Shown here one piece after another: positions 31,586 through 40,213 of a stretch of DNA of 64,000 nt. Under the pieces are notes generated by a model. The model was not told the DNA's origin. It was given only the letters and a program-made list of their open reading frames with translations, and made no database searches. Positions within the stretch are counted from its first letter, which is position 1, and each line of letters starts with the position of its first letter. The stretch spans positions 1-64,000 of the forward strand of contig JAVVEL010000004.1 of the NCBI GenBank assembly GCA_032260385.1. The letters are read 5' to 3'. The DNA is from UBA9300 sp032260385. Its GTDB lineage: Bacteria > Bacteroidota > Bacteroidia > Bacteroidales > VadinHA17. Position numbers and translations under genes: made by a program.

Positions 31586-34242
31586 ATTACAACATTTATT
31601 ATTCTTCCTTTGACAATAATTATCCTGCGGGGTTTCTTTCCTGCCAGCCACCTTGAAGCTCTTTCATCGCTCAATACGGTCTTTTCTATATCATTGTTTT
31701 CCATGTCAAGGGGCAGATCCAGTTTAAATCTGAGTTTACCGTTAAATGACACCGGGTATTCAAAGGTAGCCTCCACAAGGTATTCTTCATCCACCATTGG
31801 CCATTCCTCATAGGCCAGGCTTTTCTTATTGCCATATGATTCCCAGAGTTCCTCGGCCAGGTGTGGTGCGAAGGGTTGCAGTATTTTTGCAAATGTTTTG
31901 GCAGTGTCCCTGTTAACATTACCCTGCTTAACAGCAAGGTTTGTGAATATCATAAGTGAAGAAATTGCCGTGTTGAACCTGAGGTTCTCAATATCATTCT
32001 CAACTTTTCTTATTGTTTTATGCAAGGCCTGCAATACCTCATTACTCTCTTTTTCATTGCTAATACATGATAAATCTCCGAATAGTCTCGACACTCTTGT
32101 CAGAAATCCGAATACTCCTTTTACTCCTTTTTCATCCCATGGCTTGCTTGCATCAAGAGGCCCCATGAACATTTCATATAATCTGAATGCATCGGCCCCG
32201 TAGCTCTGGATAATATTATCGGGATTTACAACATTCTTCAATGATTTGGACATTTTAGCCACTATCTGTGTAAGCTCTTCGCCTGTGTTCAGGTGAAAAT
32301 ACCTTCCCTCTTTTTCTTCCACCAGGTCGGCAGGTACTTTCGCTCCCGTTTTAGTCTCATAGGCAAAAGCCAGTATCATTCCCTGGTTAAACAGTTTAAG
32401 GTAGGGTTCATCGTGTGAGGTGTAGCCCAGGTCGAAAAGCACTTTATGCCAGAATCGGCTGTAAAGCAGGTGCAGAACGGCATGCTCAGCTCCTCCTACA
32501 TAAAGGTCAACGGGCATCCAGTACTTTTCTTTCTCCTTGCTGAAAATAGCTTCATTGTTATGCGGGTCAATAAAGCGCAGGTAATACCAGCACGATCCTG
32601 CCCACTGTGGCATTGTGTTTGTTTCTCTTCTTCCCTTCATCCCGTTTTTACCGGTAACCGTAAGCCAGTCCGTGGCATTTGCCAGTGGTGATTCGCCACT
32701 CTCGACGGGTTGATATTTTTCAAGTATGGGTAGTTCGAGAGGTAATTCCGATTCATCGAGCAGGCTTATAGTACCATCTTCCCAGTGTACTACAGGAAAA
32801 GGTTCACCCCAGTACCTCTGCCGGCTGAAAAGCCAGTCGCGCAACTTGTAATTAACCTCAGCTTTGCCCAGCTCACCTGACTCAAGCCATTCTATGGTTT
32901 TCTTAATCCCTTCTTCCTTTTTCAATCCGTTAATGTCAAGACCGGTTTTTTGATCGGATGAATTGATATAGGTGCCGTCTTCTGTCCAGCAGGACTTCCC
33001 GCTCAGTACTTTTTCCTTCAGTTCATGATCGTCCGTAGCAGGATTCATGATACATTCAATCGGTAATTCATATTTAAGGGCAAATTCAAAATCCCTCTCA
33101 TCATGAGCAGGAACAGCCATAATTGCCCCCGTCCCGTAGCCGGTAAGAACATAATCTGCAATCCAGACAGGTATTTTCTTATTATTAACAGGATTTATTG
33201 CATATGAACCGGTAAACACTCCTGTTTTTTCCTTGGCAAGGTCAGTACGGTCAAGATCCGATTTGAGGGCAGCATCTTTAATATATTTTTTTACTTCTTC
33301 TTCTTTTTCACCGGTAGTCAGCTTTGCTACCAGTTCATGTTCCGGTGCCAGAACCATATAAGTGGCTCCGAACAGGGTGTCGGGCCTCGTGGTAAAAACG
33401 GAAATTATATCTCCGGTATTTTCAAGGTTGAATTTTACTTCTGCACCGGTTGATTTACCTATCCAGTTTCGTTGCTGATCTTTTATTCCTTCCGGCCAGT
33501 CAAGGTCATCCAGGCCACTGAGCAATCTTTCGGCATACAGGGGTATGCGCAGCAGCCATTGTTTGAGGTTCATTTTTTCCACCGTGTGCCCGCATTTTTC
33601 ATGTGAACCGTCGGTCAGCACTTCTTCATTTGAGCATACTATCTTACAGCTTGAGCACCACCATACCTGTGCCTTATCGTAATAGGCCAGCCGCTTGCCG
33701 TCGATATAAGACCGGATGGAATCATCGCCCCGGCTCCTGATATCAGCCGGGACTTCCAGCTCGCTTACAGGCCTGCCCTTCTGAAGCTTTTCATCATACC
33801 AGGTATTGTACAGCTGAATAAAGATCCACTGAGTCCATTTAAAATACCCTGGATCAGTGGTGTTTATTTCCCTGTCCCAGTCATAACTGAGACCTATGTC
33901 CTTGATCTGCCTACGGAAAGTGTCACAATTCTTGTTCGTAATTACTGCCGGATGGGTTCCAGTCTCCATGGCAAACTGCTCAGCCGGCAGCCCGAAGGCA
34001 TCCCAGCCCATAGGATGAAGAACATTATATCCTTTCATTCTTTTATACCTGGCCATTATATCGGTTGCAGTATATCCTTCGGGGTGGCCAACATGAAGGC
34101 CTGAACCTGAAGGATAAGGAAAGAAGTCGAGGATATAATATTTTTTGGGATTCTGAAAATCTTCAAAAGTCTTAAAGGTTTTGTTCTCTTCCCAGTATTT
34201 TTGCCATTTCTTTTCTATTTCCCTGAATTTATATTCCATCAC
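31582..34242 (-). CDS. leuS: Leucyl-tRNA synthetase
   Basis: 886 residues, class I synthetase. The HIGH-type motif is PYPSGSGLHVGHPEGYT, the KMSKS motif is MSKSLKNVV, and the zinc-ribbon (WWCSSCKIVCSNEEV) and editing-domain threonine-rich loop (FTTRPDTLFGATYM) are present. The start is either of two adjacent ATGs (34242 or 34239). A TAATTTCG box about 35 bases upstream (34275-34282) resembles a -7 element. The 3' end overlaps the peptidase start by 4 bases. Confidence 0.97.
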   Translation of the reverse strand: MMEYKFREIEKKWQKYWEENKTFKTFEDFQNPKKYYILDFFPYPSGSGLHVGHPEGYTATDIMARYKRMKGYNVLHPMGWDAFGLPAEQFAMETGTHPAVITNKNCDTFRRQIKDIGLSYDWDREINTTDPGYFKWTQWIFIQLYNTWYDEKLQKGRPVSELEVPADIRSRGDDSIRSYIDGKRLAYYDKAQVWWCSSCKIVCSNEEVLTDGSHEKCGHTVEKMNLKQWLLRIPLYAERLLSGLDDLDWPEGIKDQQRNWIGKSTGAEVKFNLENTGDIISVFTTRPDTLFGATYMVLAPEHELVAKLTTGEKEEEVKKYIKDAALKSDLDRTDLAKEKTGVFTGSYAINPVNNKKIPVWIADYVLTGYGTGAIMAVPAHDERDFEFALKYELPIECIMNPATDDHELKEKVLSGKSCWTEDGTYINSSDQKTGLDINGLKKEEGIKKTIEWLESGELGKAEVNYKLRDWLFSRQRYWGEPFPVVHWEDGTISLLDESELPLELPILEKYQPVESGESPLANATDWLTVTGKNGMKGRRETNTMPQWAGSCWYYLRFIDPHNNEAIFSKEKEKYWMPVDLYVGGAEHAVLHLLYSRFWHKVLFDLGYTSHDEPYLKLFNQGMILAFAYETKTGAKVPADLVEEKEGRYFHLNTGEELTQIVAKMSKSLKNVVNPDNIIQSYGADAFRLYEMFMGPLDASKPWDEKGVKGVFGFLTRVSRLFGDLSCISNEKESNEVLQALHKTIRKVENDIENLRFNTAISSLMIFTNLAVKQGNVNRDTAKTFAKILQPFAPHLAEELWESYGNKKSLAYEEWPMVDEEYLVEATFEYPVSFNGKLRFKLDLPLDMENNDIEKTVLSDERASRWLAGKKPRRIIIVKGRIINVVI

Positions 34243-34360
34243 GGCAATTTAATTACATTAAATATTACGGTTTGCGAAATTAGGAAAAACTTATCAATTA
34301 TCATTATAGGCCCTGCGCTTTGAAATCTCGCAAGCAGGAGTTAATTTAGCAAACTGTTAT

Positions 34361-34434
34361 GGTTCCGTAGTTCAATTGGATAGAATGACAGATTCCGGTT
34401 CTGTTGGTTGGGGGTTCGAGTCCCCCCGGAATCA
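34361..34434 (+). tRNA. tRNA-Arg (CCG)
   Basis: A complete cloverleaf: acceptor GGTTCCG / CGGAATC (one G-T pair), D arm GTTC..GAAT, anticodon stem ACAGA / TCTGT with loop TTCCGGT (anticodon CCG, reading CGG), variable loop of five, T arm GGGGG-TTCGAGT-CCCCC, discriminator A (34434). No CCA is encoded. It precedes the radical SAM gene by 15 bases. Confidence 0.95.
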
Positions 34435-34449
34435 CTAATAAGGCGAAGA

Positions 34450-35382
34450 ATGTATAAGTATTTATTTGGTCCCGTGCCGTCGAGGCGCCTGGGGATGTCG
34501 CTAGGCGTTGACCTGGTGCCGCATAAAGTTTGTTCTCTGGACTGTGTGTACTGCGAGGTTGGAAAGACAAGTAAACTGACCACGAAGAGAATGGAGTATA
34601 TACCTTTTAAAAAGGTCAGGGAAGAACTGATACATTTTTTTAAAAACAATCCTGATCCTGATTTTATTACTTTTTCAGGCTCAGGAGAGCCCACGCTGAA
34701 TAAGAGACTGGGAGAGGTGCTGGCTTTTATAAAAGAATTAAAACCAGGGCTTCCCATTGCCGTTCTCACCAACGGCACCATGCTGTCTGATAAGAATGTA
34801 AGGGATGAGCTGAAAGGTGCGGATGTTGTATTGCCTTCTCTTGATGCTGCTACCGAAGAAGTATTCAAAAAAATTAACCGCCCCGGGCCCGGGCTTAAGA
34901 TCGACGAATACATCCGGGGACTTGTTGATTTCAGAAATGAGTACAGGGGTAAAATTTTTCTGGAGGTATTTATTTTGCCCGGGTATAACTATACTGATGA
35001 TGAGCTGGATGAACTCCGGAAGGCTATAATAAGAATAAAACCCGATTCGGTCCAGCTGAATACACTGGACCGGCCGGGGACTGTAAGTGGTCTTAAACCA
35101 GCCGCAAAAGAAGATCTGGAAAGGATAATTGAATACTGGGGCTTGCCCGGGGTTGAGATTATTGCTGCTGCAGCGAAGAGAAAGGAATCGAAATCGTACC
35201 GGGAAGATGCAGAGGATGCAATAATGGGAATGATATCTAGGCGTCCCTGCACTGTTGACGACCTGAGTGAAACACTTGGCATGCACATAAGTGAGATCAA
35301 CAAGTATCTTGATGTGCTTTCAGCACATGGAAGGATAGTATCTGTGCGCCAGGAGAGGGGGATTTTTTACAAGCCTGCCTGA
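34450..35382 (+). CDS. COG0731-type radical SAM protein with C-terminal winged helix
   Basis: 310 residues from the ATG at 34450; an ATG at 34408 is inside tRNA-Arg and is discarded. The [4Fe-4S]-SAM motif is CSLDCVYC in VPHKVCSLDCVYCEVG, after the family opening FGPVPSRRLGMSLG. SAM-binding blocks are TFSGSGEPTLN and VLTNGTML. The last about 70 residues (MISRRPCTVDDLSETLGM, VSVRQERGIFY) look like a winged helix, unusual for a radical SAM enzyme. The group is related to wybutosine enzymes, but the bacterial members have no agreed substrate. It is probably cytoplasmic. Confidence 0.85.
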   Translation: MYKYLFGPVPSRRLGMSLGVDLVPHKVCSLDCVYCEVGKTSKLTTKRMEYIPFKKVREELIHFFKNNPDPDFITFSGSGEPTLNKRLGEVLAFIKELKPGLPIAVLTNGTMLSDKNVRDELKGADVVLPSLDAATEEVFKKINRPGPGLKIDEYIRGLVDFRNEYRGKIFLEVFILPGYNYTDDELDELRKAIIRIKPDSVQLNTLDRPGTVSGLKPAAKEDLERIIEYWGLPGVEIIAAAAKRKESKSYREDAEDAIMGMISRRPCTVDDLSETLGMHISEINKYLDVLSAHGRIVSVRQERGIFYKPA

Positions 35383-35413
35383 ATATGTATATTTTCTAAG
35401 CCACGCGTAAGCC

Positions 35414-35754
35414 ATGAAAAGAATCCTGAGTCTGCTAATATTTCTCTGTCTTATAAAAATCCCTCAACGGATGAACTTGAATATGATTATTCAGTTCTGC
35501 GGGGCAAGCTGACCTACCAGATAAATAAGTACTTCTTCCTCAGGTTTATAAGTGAATACAACAGTTACAGGGAAGAATTCCTTAGCGATTTTCTTGCTTC
35601 TTTTAATTATATACCCGGCACAGTGGTTTATCTTGGTTACGGCTCATTATATGAAAAGCTAAGGTGGGAAGACGGCCGTTATATAAGGGATGACCGTTTC
35701 CTCGAAACAACAAGGGGATTTTTCTTTAAATGCTCATACTTGCAGCGCTTTTAG
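35414..35754 (+). pseudogene. Remnant of a DUF5916-like secreted protein
   Basis: Two frames survive. The first is a 32-codon frame from ATG 35414 that begins like a signal peptide (MKRILSLLIFLCLI) and stops at 35512. The second, in another frame, is open from 35383 to 35754 without a start. It encodes about 100 residues resembling the C-terminal strands of DUF5916 proteins (GKLTYQINKYFFLRF, YIPGTVVYLGYGSLYE, TTRGFFFKCSYLQRF). Most of the usual 700-plus residues between them are missing, so an internal deletion plus frameshift is likely. It converges on the 187-residue gene at 35757, 2 bases away. Confidence 0.6.
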
Positions 35755-35756
35755 AA

Positions 35757-36320
35757 TTACTGCAGCATTCTTATATCAGCTATAATACTTGAAGCTGATT
35801 CTGTGTTCCGGAGAGGAGAGAGGGCAAGCATTTTTCTGACGGAGTTAAGATCAGCAATCAGAATATCACCCTTATCGTATAGTATGTTATAGAGTATAGC
35901 TGTTTTGAGTGAATTTCCCCTGCTGCGGACAGTCAGTTCTATATTTCTACCCGGGAAAATATGAAAATACCGTTGCTTATCGTCAAGATATTTAAGTACC
36001 CAGTGAGATGAATCGGAAAGTGTGAATTTACGGTAACCTTTTTTTGATTGTGCCACCCATTCCATGAAGGATTTTTTGCTTAACAGGTCTTCCTTTTTCC
36101 TGAACCTGTTAAGCTCACTGACAATGTCAACCGCTTGCAGTTCACCTGTGTAAATATCTGCCACTGAAGTGCCAATATGCCTGAGAGCAGGCATTATATT
36201 ATTTCTGATATCTTCCTCTGTGAGGCCTGAGCATTCAGCGATAAATGACATTATATATCCAAGGTGATGTTTAAGAGGATTTAAATTGAAGGGTTCCGGT
36301 AGCTTATTCCAGTATTGCAT
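35757..36320 (-). CDS. Unknown protein following the exbD genes
   Basis: 187 residues, not recognised. It has no signal peptide or membrane segment. The first half is helical (KHHLGYIMSFIAECSG, DIRNNIMPALRHIGTSVADIY); the second half is mixed and contains HWVLKYLDDKQRYFHIFPGR and a final SIIADIRMLQ. It is the last gene of a minus-strand block behind exbB and two exbD genes, but a terminator (36332-36365) lies only 12 bases before its start. It could be a cytoplasmic partner of the energy-transducing complex. That is inference from position only. Confidence 0.55.
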   Translation of the reverse strand: MQYWNKLPEPFNLNPLKHHLGYIMSFIAECSGLTEEDIRNNIMPALRHIGTSVADIYTGELQAVDIVSELNRFRKKEDLLSKKSFMEWVAQSKKGYRKFTLSDSSHWVLKYLDDKQRYFHIFPGRNIELTVRSRGNSLKTAILYNILYDKGDILIADLNSVRKMLALSPLRNTESASSIIADIRMLQ

Positions 36321-36331
36321 GGCTTAGGGAC

Positions 36332-36365
36332 AAAAAAGCCCTGACTTCTTACAGGCCAGGGCTTT
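36332..36365 (-). terminator. Rho-independent terminator after the exbD pair
   Basis: On the minus strand AAAGCCCTG / CAGGGCTTT (36335-36365) is followed by TTTTTTGTCC. It ends the exbB-exbD transcript and stands just before the 187-residue gene. Confidence 0.8.
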
Positions 36366-36383
36366 AAGATATTTGTTGACTGG

Positions 36384-36869
36384 TTAATACAGGTGAGATA
36401 TCTGGTCAACCGGCATATTTGCATACATGATTTTCAAGGCATTAGCCCTGCGCAAGGCTTGTTTAACTTCGGTAACTATTTGCATTCTCGTTTCCTTGTC
36501 TATTTTCAGGGACACCAGCATTTTAGCCTGGTCGGATTCATCAAGAGATTCTCTCTCCTGAACTATAAAATCCTGAATATCATCTATTTCCTTAAACGCA
36601 TCATTAAGCTGGATTTTTGGCTCAGATCCAAAGGTAGCCTGAAGCTGCGGCAAAGGTTTTCCGATATAGATAAAGCTGGCCAGTGATTTTTTCTCAAGTT
36701 TTTTCCCCTGAGTAGCGTCGGGCAGGTTGACTGTTATTTTCAGTTCCACCTCCCTCATAACTGTAACTGTCATGAAGAAGAACAATAGCATAAACACTAT
36801 GTCGGGCAATGATGCGGTGTTTATTTTACCAGCACCGGCTTTCCCTGTATGTCTTTTGAATTTACTCAT
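36384..36869 (-). CDS. exbD: ExbD/TolR biopolymer transport protein (second copy)
   Basis: 161 residues from the ATG at 36869; a longer upstream frame lies inside the other exbD. A basic N-terminus (SKFKRHTGKAGAGK) is followed by a single membrane helix (about 24-40, DIVFMLLFFFMTVTVM) with the conserved Asp of TASLPDIVFM that carries protons. The periplasmic part, VELKITVNLPDATQ, is typical of ExbD. It begins one base after the upstream exbD stop, so the pair is translationally coupled and forms part of the TonB-type energy-transducing complex. Confidence 0.88.
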   Translation of the reverse strand: MSKFKRHTGKAGAGKINTASLPDIVFMLLFFFMTVTVMREVELKITVNLPDATQGKKLEKKSLASFIYIGKPLPQLQATFGSEPKIQLNDAFKEIDDIQDFIVQERESLDESDQAKMLVSLKIDKETRMQIVTEVKQALRRANALKIMYANMPVDQISHLY

Positions 36870-36870
36870 C

Positions 36871-37455
36871 TTACTCTCCTCCGATCTTTTTAGGTTCTGC
36901 TTCTGAGATAGGTGCGTTATAATATTCATCCACCGCGGCCATCCTTTCCTCGCTGAGATCATCATAGGGGATGCCCCATGTCTGCATTGCCAGGTCATTT
37001 CTTACCTCATCCCTTGCGGCAAGGAGCTCATTCTGAACTGCAATATAGACTCCGTATGTTGTGCCGTAGTCGTTCTGAAGGGAGATAACAGCCTGTTTGG
37101 CCACTCTCACCATTCCAAAAGGGGGAATATTCTTATCCACCTTCTCGGGCAGATCTTCAGCATCGTTGGGATTCAGGATAAATTCCTTGGCAATGTTCTT
37201 AAGTTCACCGATCTGGATTATTTCCCCTTCAACCAGGAGCATGTTATCCTTATTTACTTTTACAACGAGTATGTTTCGCTCATGTATTTGCTGATCGTCG
37301 CTTTGTTCTTGATCCGGATCCTGGATTGGCGGGAGTTTTCGCATCAGTCCCGTATCTGTTTCCATGGTTGTTGTAACAAGGAAAAAGATAAGCAGGAGGA
37401 ATGCTATGTCCGCCAGTGAGCCACCAGGTATGTCCGGTACTTCCCGTCTTGCCAT
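36871..37455 (-). CDS. exbD: ExbD/TolR biopolymer transport protein (first copy)
   Basis: 194 residues. One membrane helix near the start (about 12-32, SLADIAFLLLIFFLVTTTM) holds the conserved proton-carrying Asp (Asp15 of LADIAFLLLIFF). The rest is periplasmic and acidic, with an extended C-terminus (about 100 residues more than the shorter copy's shared core). It lies 42 bases downstream of the 152-residue membrane protein gene and 1 base before the second exbD. Two different ExbD subunits in tandem are usual in Bacteroidota. Confidence 0.88.
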   Translation of the reverse strand: MARREVPDIPGGSLADIAFLLLIFFLVTTTMETDTGLMRKLPPIQDPDQEQSDDQQIHERNILVVKVNKDNMLLVEGEIIQIGELKNIAKEFILNPNDAEDLPEKVDKNIPPFGMVRVAKQAVISLQNDYGTTYGVYIAVQNELLAARDEVRNDLAMQTWGIPYDDLSEERMAAVDEYYNAPISEAEPKKIGGE

Positions 37456-37497
37456 AATTTTATTTTTTTAATTCCCTCCGGGGGAGTTTATTAATCA

Positions 37498-37956
37498 CTA
37501 CTTAAAAATTCTCGAAACCGATGACCATAATATGGCGAGAAAAGCAAGTCCAACAAGGATATAAGCAGTAATTAAACCTGTGCCAACAATTTTAAGGGTA
37601 CCCGGTTCATTACCTCCGCCAGTATAATGTGGCATTCTTAATACCGTGTCATCAGCCATTACATAAGCGGCTATAATAACCACAGCTGCAATAACAAGAG
37701 CTATAATACCTTTCTTTATTCCTTTCGGGTTAATAATAATATTTATTATTGAAAAGATTATTGTTAACCCGATAGCAACAGCAAAAAGTATATAAGCATA
37801 TGTCAGGAATGTGTTGGTAACAATCGGTTCTTCAAGCCTGGTCCCTGCGGTCCCGTCTTTTACGTTGCCAAAATAAAACATAATGGCAAATATGATTGTT
37901 ACAGCCATGAGCAGCCAGAGAATTATCTGAATTATTCTGCTAGTTAAGTTTGACAT
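37498..37956 (-). CDS. Four-helix membrane protein of the exbBD operon
   Basis: 152 residues with four hydrophobic stretches (about 9-28, 46-70, 83-99, 125-147). It has no recognised domain. It lies between exbB (5-base gap) and exbD (42-base gap), all on the minus strand. Proteins of this size at this place accompany the exbB-exbD-exbD cluster in many Bacteroidota, so a role in the complex is likely although untested. No catalytic motif is seen. Confidence 0.65.
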   Translation of the reverse strand: MSNLTSRIIQIILWLLMAVTIIFAIMFYFGNVKDGTAGTRLEEPIVTNTFLTYAYILFAVAIGLTIIFSIINIIINPKGIKKGIIALVIAAVVIIAAYVMADDTVLRMPHYTGGGNEPGTLKIVGTGLITAYILVGLAFLAILWSSVSRIFK

Positions 37957-37961
37957 AGTTT

Positions 37962-38771
37962 TTACTTTTTAAGATTATGCTTCACCAGTATGTCAATGAG
38001 TGATATTGACGAATCCTCCATCTGGTTTGTCAGGCTATCTATTTTTGAAAGAATAGTATTATAGAATACCTGGAGGATAACAGCAACTATAAGACCCGAT
38101 ACGGTAGTAATAAGTGCTATCTTAATACCTCCTGCAACAAGACCGGCAGAAACGTTACCTGCCTGCTCGATAGCGTCAAAGGCCGCGATCATACCAATTA
38201 CAGTACCCATGAAACCAAGCATAGGAGCAATTGCGATGAAAAGGGATATCCAGGAGAGGTTTTTCTCGAGAAGGCCCATCTGTACGCTTCCGTAGGATAT
38301 GATAGATTTTTCTGCCATATCAATTCCTTCATCTGCCCTGTCGAGGCCCTGGTAGAAAATACTTGCAACCGGTCCGCGTGTATTACGGCAAACATCTTTT
38401 GCGGCCTCAATACCTCCGCTTTCAAGGGCGTCTTCAATTTTCTTCAGTAACTTGTCTGTATTTGTTGTGGCAAGGTTAAGATAAATTATACGTTCTATGG
38501 CTATTGCCAGGCCAAAGATGAGTGTAAGCAAAACAGCACCCATAAAACCGGCACCACCTTCAACGAATTTGATCTTAATTTGTTTGAGGAGCTGACCACT
38601 TCCGGCTTCGGCAGCTTCAGTTCCTGTCTCCTCCTCCATAAGAGCTGGAGTCTCTTCCGCAACTTGCTCAACAGCAGTTGTGTCTTGAGTCTCATCCTGA
38701 GCAAAAGCATTAAACGATGCTCCGATGAAAAGCATCCCAAACACAGCTACAAATGCAAATAGTTTTTTCAT
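37962..38771 (-). CDS. exbB: ExbB/TolQ/MotA-type proton channel
   Basis: 269 residues. An N-terminal signal-like helix (about 1-24, ending FNAFAQ) is followed by an acidic linker (TTAVEQVAEETPALMEEE), then the MotA/TolQ/ExbB core with three helices: about 80-98 (FMGAVLLTLIFGLAIAIER), about 170-193 (LSWISLFIAIAPMLGFMGTV) and about 208-232 (GLVAGGIKIALITTVSGLIV). It powers TonB-dependent uptake through proton flow with ExbD. It is the first gene of the operon; a TAAATTTG -7 element is at 38814. Confidence 0.9.
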   Translation of the reverse strand: MKKLFAFVAVFGMLFIGASFNAFAQDETQDTTAVEQVAEETPALMEEETGTEAAEAGSGQLLKQIKIKFVEGGAGFMGAVLLTLIFGLAIAIERIIYLNLATTNTDKLLKKIEDALESGGIEAAKDVCRNTRGPVASIFYQGLDRADEGIDMAEKSIISYGSVQMGLLEKNLSWISLFIAIAPMLGFMGTVIGMIAAFDAIEQAGNVSAGLVAGGIKIALITTVSGLIVAVILQVFYNTILSKIDSLTNQMEDSSISLIDILVKHNLKK

Positions 38772-38813
38772 GGTTTGTGTGTAATTTTAGTTATTAAAGT
38801 ACATAATATTCCG

Positions 38814-38821
38814 CAAATTTA
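38814..38821 (-). promoter_or_regulatory. -7 element (TAAATTTG) of the exbB operon
   Basis: On the minus strand a perfect TAnnTTTG lies 43 bases before the exbB start. No -33 TTG is seen. Confidence 0.4.
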
Positions 38822-39002
38822 AAAAAATCTTTCTTTCACAGGGCCTTGATACACATTTAATATTTTTTATTACATAAAATCATTAAATATTCAGGGCTTA
38901 TTTTATTTATCAGTGCCCCTTACACGATAAGCGGGAGGCAATGTTGCGAATCCCTTTTCTCCAGTAGCTTACCGGTAAGCTTTTTCGAATATTAAAATAA
39001 TG

Positions 39003-39090
39003 CGGAGAGAGAGGGATTCGAACCCTCGGTACCCTTTAGGGGTACACACGCTTTCCAGGCGTGCCAGTTAAGCCACTCCTGCATCTCTCC
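39003..39090 (-). tRNA. tRNA-Ser (GGA)
   Basis: Long-variable-arm tRNA on the minus strand. Acceptor GGAGAGA / TCTCTCC, anticodon stem CACGC / GCGTG with loop CTGGAAA (anticodon GGA, reading TCC/TCT), long variable arm of about 16 bases (TACCCC..GGGTA), T arm GAGGG-TTCGAAT-CCCTC, discriminator G (39003). The next gene, ansA, lies 82 bases upstream of its 5' end on the same strand. Confidence 0.95.
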
Positions 39091-39172
39091 TCATTGGGAC
39101 CCCTTGGTATCTAACAGCCTTTCAAAGAATTTCAGGCGGCCAAAATACGAAAAATTATTAAAAAAAAATATC

Positions 39173-40204
39173 TTACTGACTTATTTCTCCCCTCAGACTC
39201 CTATTTAGAAGGGTTTTTATTATATCGGCATCATTATAATTTCCAAGTAAATACATTAACTTGGTAACAGCTGCCTCCGGTGTCATGTCAAAGCCGCTTA
39301 TTACACCTGCTTCCAGCAAGGACCTTCCTGTTTCATAAAGACCCATATCCACCCTGCCTGAATGACATTGTGTAATATTTAAAACAATGCCTCCCCGGGA
39401 AATATAAGTTCTTATTTCATCTATGTACCATGGAGCCCTGGGGCCGTTCCCCGTCCCGAATGATTCAATTATGACTGCCCTGGGAGGAGCATGGGTGAAA
39501 AATTTTTGCACCGTTTCCCGGGTGATACCCGGGAAGAGTTTAATTATGGATATGTTGCTGTCAAGATTGTTTCTTATCATGAGACTTTTTCTTACGGTGG
39601 GTGTAAGAATGAGCCTGTCATTGAACTTTATGTTTATTCCTGCTTCAGCAAGGGGAGGAAAATTGGGAGAATCGAAGGCGCTGAAATGCTCTGAACTGAA
39701 TTTGCTTGTACGGTTACCCCTGAGAAGGTAGTTCTCAAAATATATACATACTTCAGGTACCGGTGTTTTACCGTTCAGTTTTGCCGCAGCTATTTCAATG
39801 GCACTGATAAGGTTTTCCTTGCCATCAGTTCTTATTATGCCAATTGGAAGCTGTGAGCCCGTAAAGATCACCGGCTTTTCAAGGTTTTCGAGCATGAAAC
39901 TCAGGGCAGAAGCTGAATATGCCATGGTATCGGTGCCATGCAGTATGACGAAGCCGTCATAGCTTTCATAGTTCTCCCCAATGATTCCTGCCATTTGTTT
40001 CCATGATCCGGGGCTGATATCCGCTGAATCAATAAGGGGATCAAATGATACAGTGTCAATCCTGCAATCAAAACGTCTTAGCTCGGGGACCTGTTTCTCA
40101 ATATGTTTAAAATTGAAAGGTACAAGTACCCCGGATAAAGGATCATGAACCATTCCTATGGTGCCACCGGTATATATAATTAATATGGATGCTGTATTTT
40201 TCAC
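39173..40204 (-). CDS. ansA: Type I L-asparaginase
   Basis: 343 residues. The two catalytic threonine blocks are YTGGTIGMVHDP near the start (Thr in TGGT) and LHGTDTMAYSASALSF, with the conserved Ser-Asp block LISADIS-like in SADISPGSW. No signal peptide is present, so it is cytoplasmic and fits the constitutive type I group. It hydrolyses asparagine to aspartate and ammonia. It lies 9 bases downstream of the tatD gene and probably shares its transcript. Confidence 0.92.
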   Translation of the reverse strand: MKNTASILIIYTGGTIGMVHDPLSGVLVPFNFKHIEKQVPELRRFDCRIDTVSFDPLIDSADISPGSWKQMAGIIGENYESYDGFVILHGTDTMAYSASALSFMLENLEKPVIFTGSQLPIGIIRTDGKENLISAIEIAAAKLNGKTPVPEVCIYFENYLLRGNRTSKFSSEHFSAFDSPNFPPLAEAGINIKFNDRLILTPTVRKSLMIRNNLDSNISIIKLFPGITRETVQKFFTHAPPRAVIIESFGTGNGPRAPWYIDEIRTYISRGGIVLNITQCHSGRVDMGLYETGRSLLEAGVISGFDMTPEAAVTKLMYLLGNYNDADIIKTLLNRSLRGEISQ

Positions 40205-40213
40205 AGGTCTTCT

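Noticed and set aside
34341..34913. 190-codon minus-strand frame across tRNA-Arg and the radical SAM gene
   Set aside because: It covers a clear tRNA and a motif-rich gene on the other strand, and is low-complexity Ser/Pro-rich.
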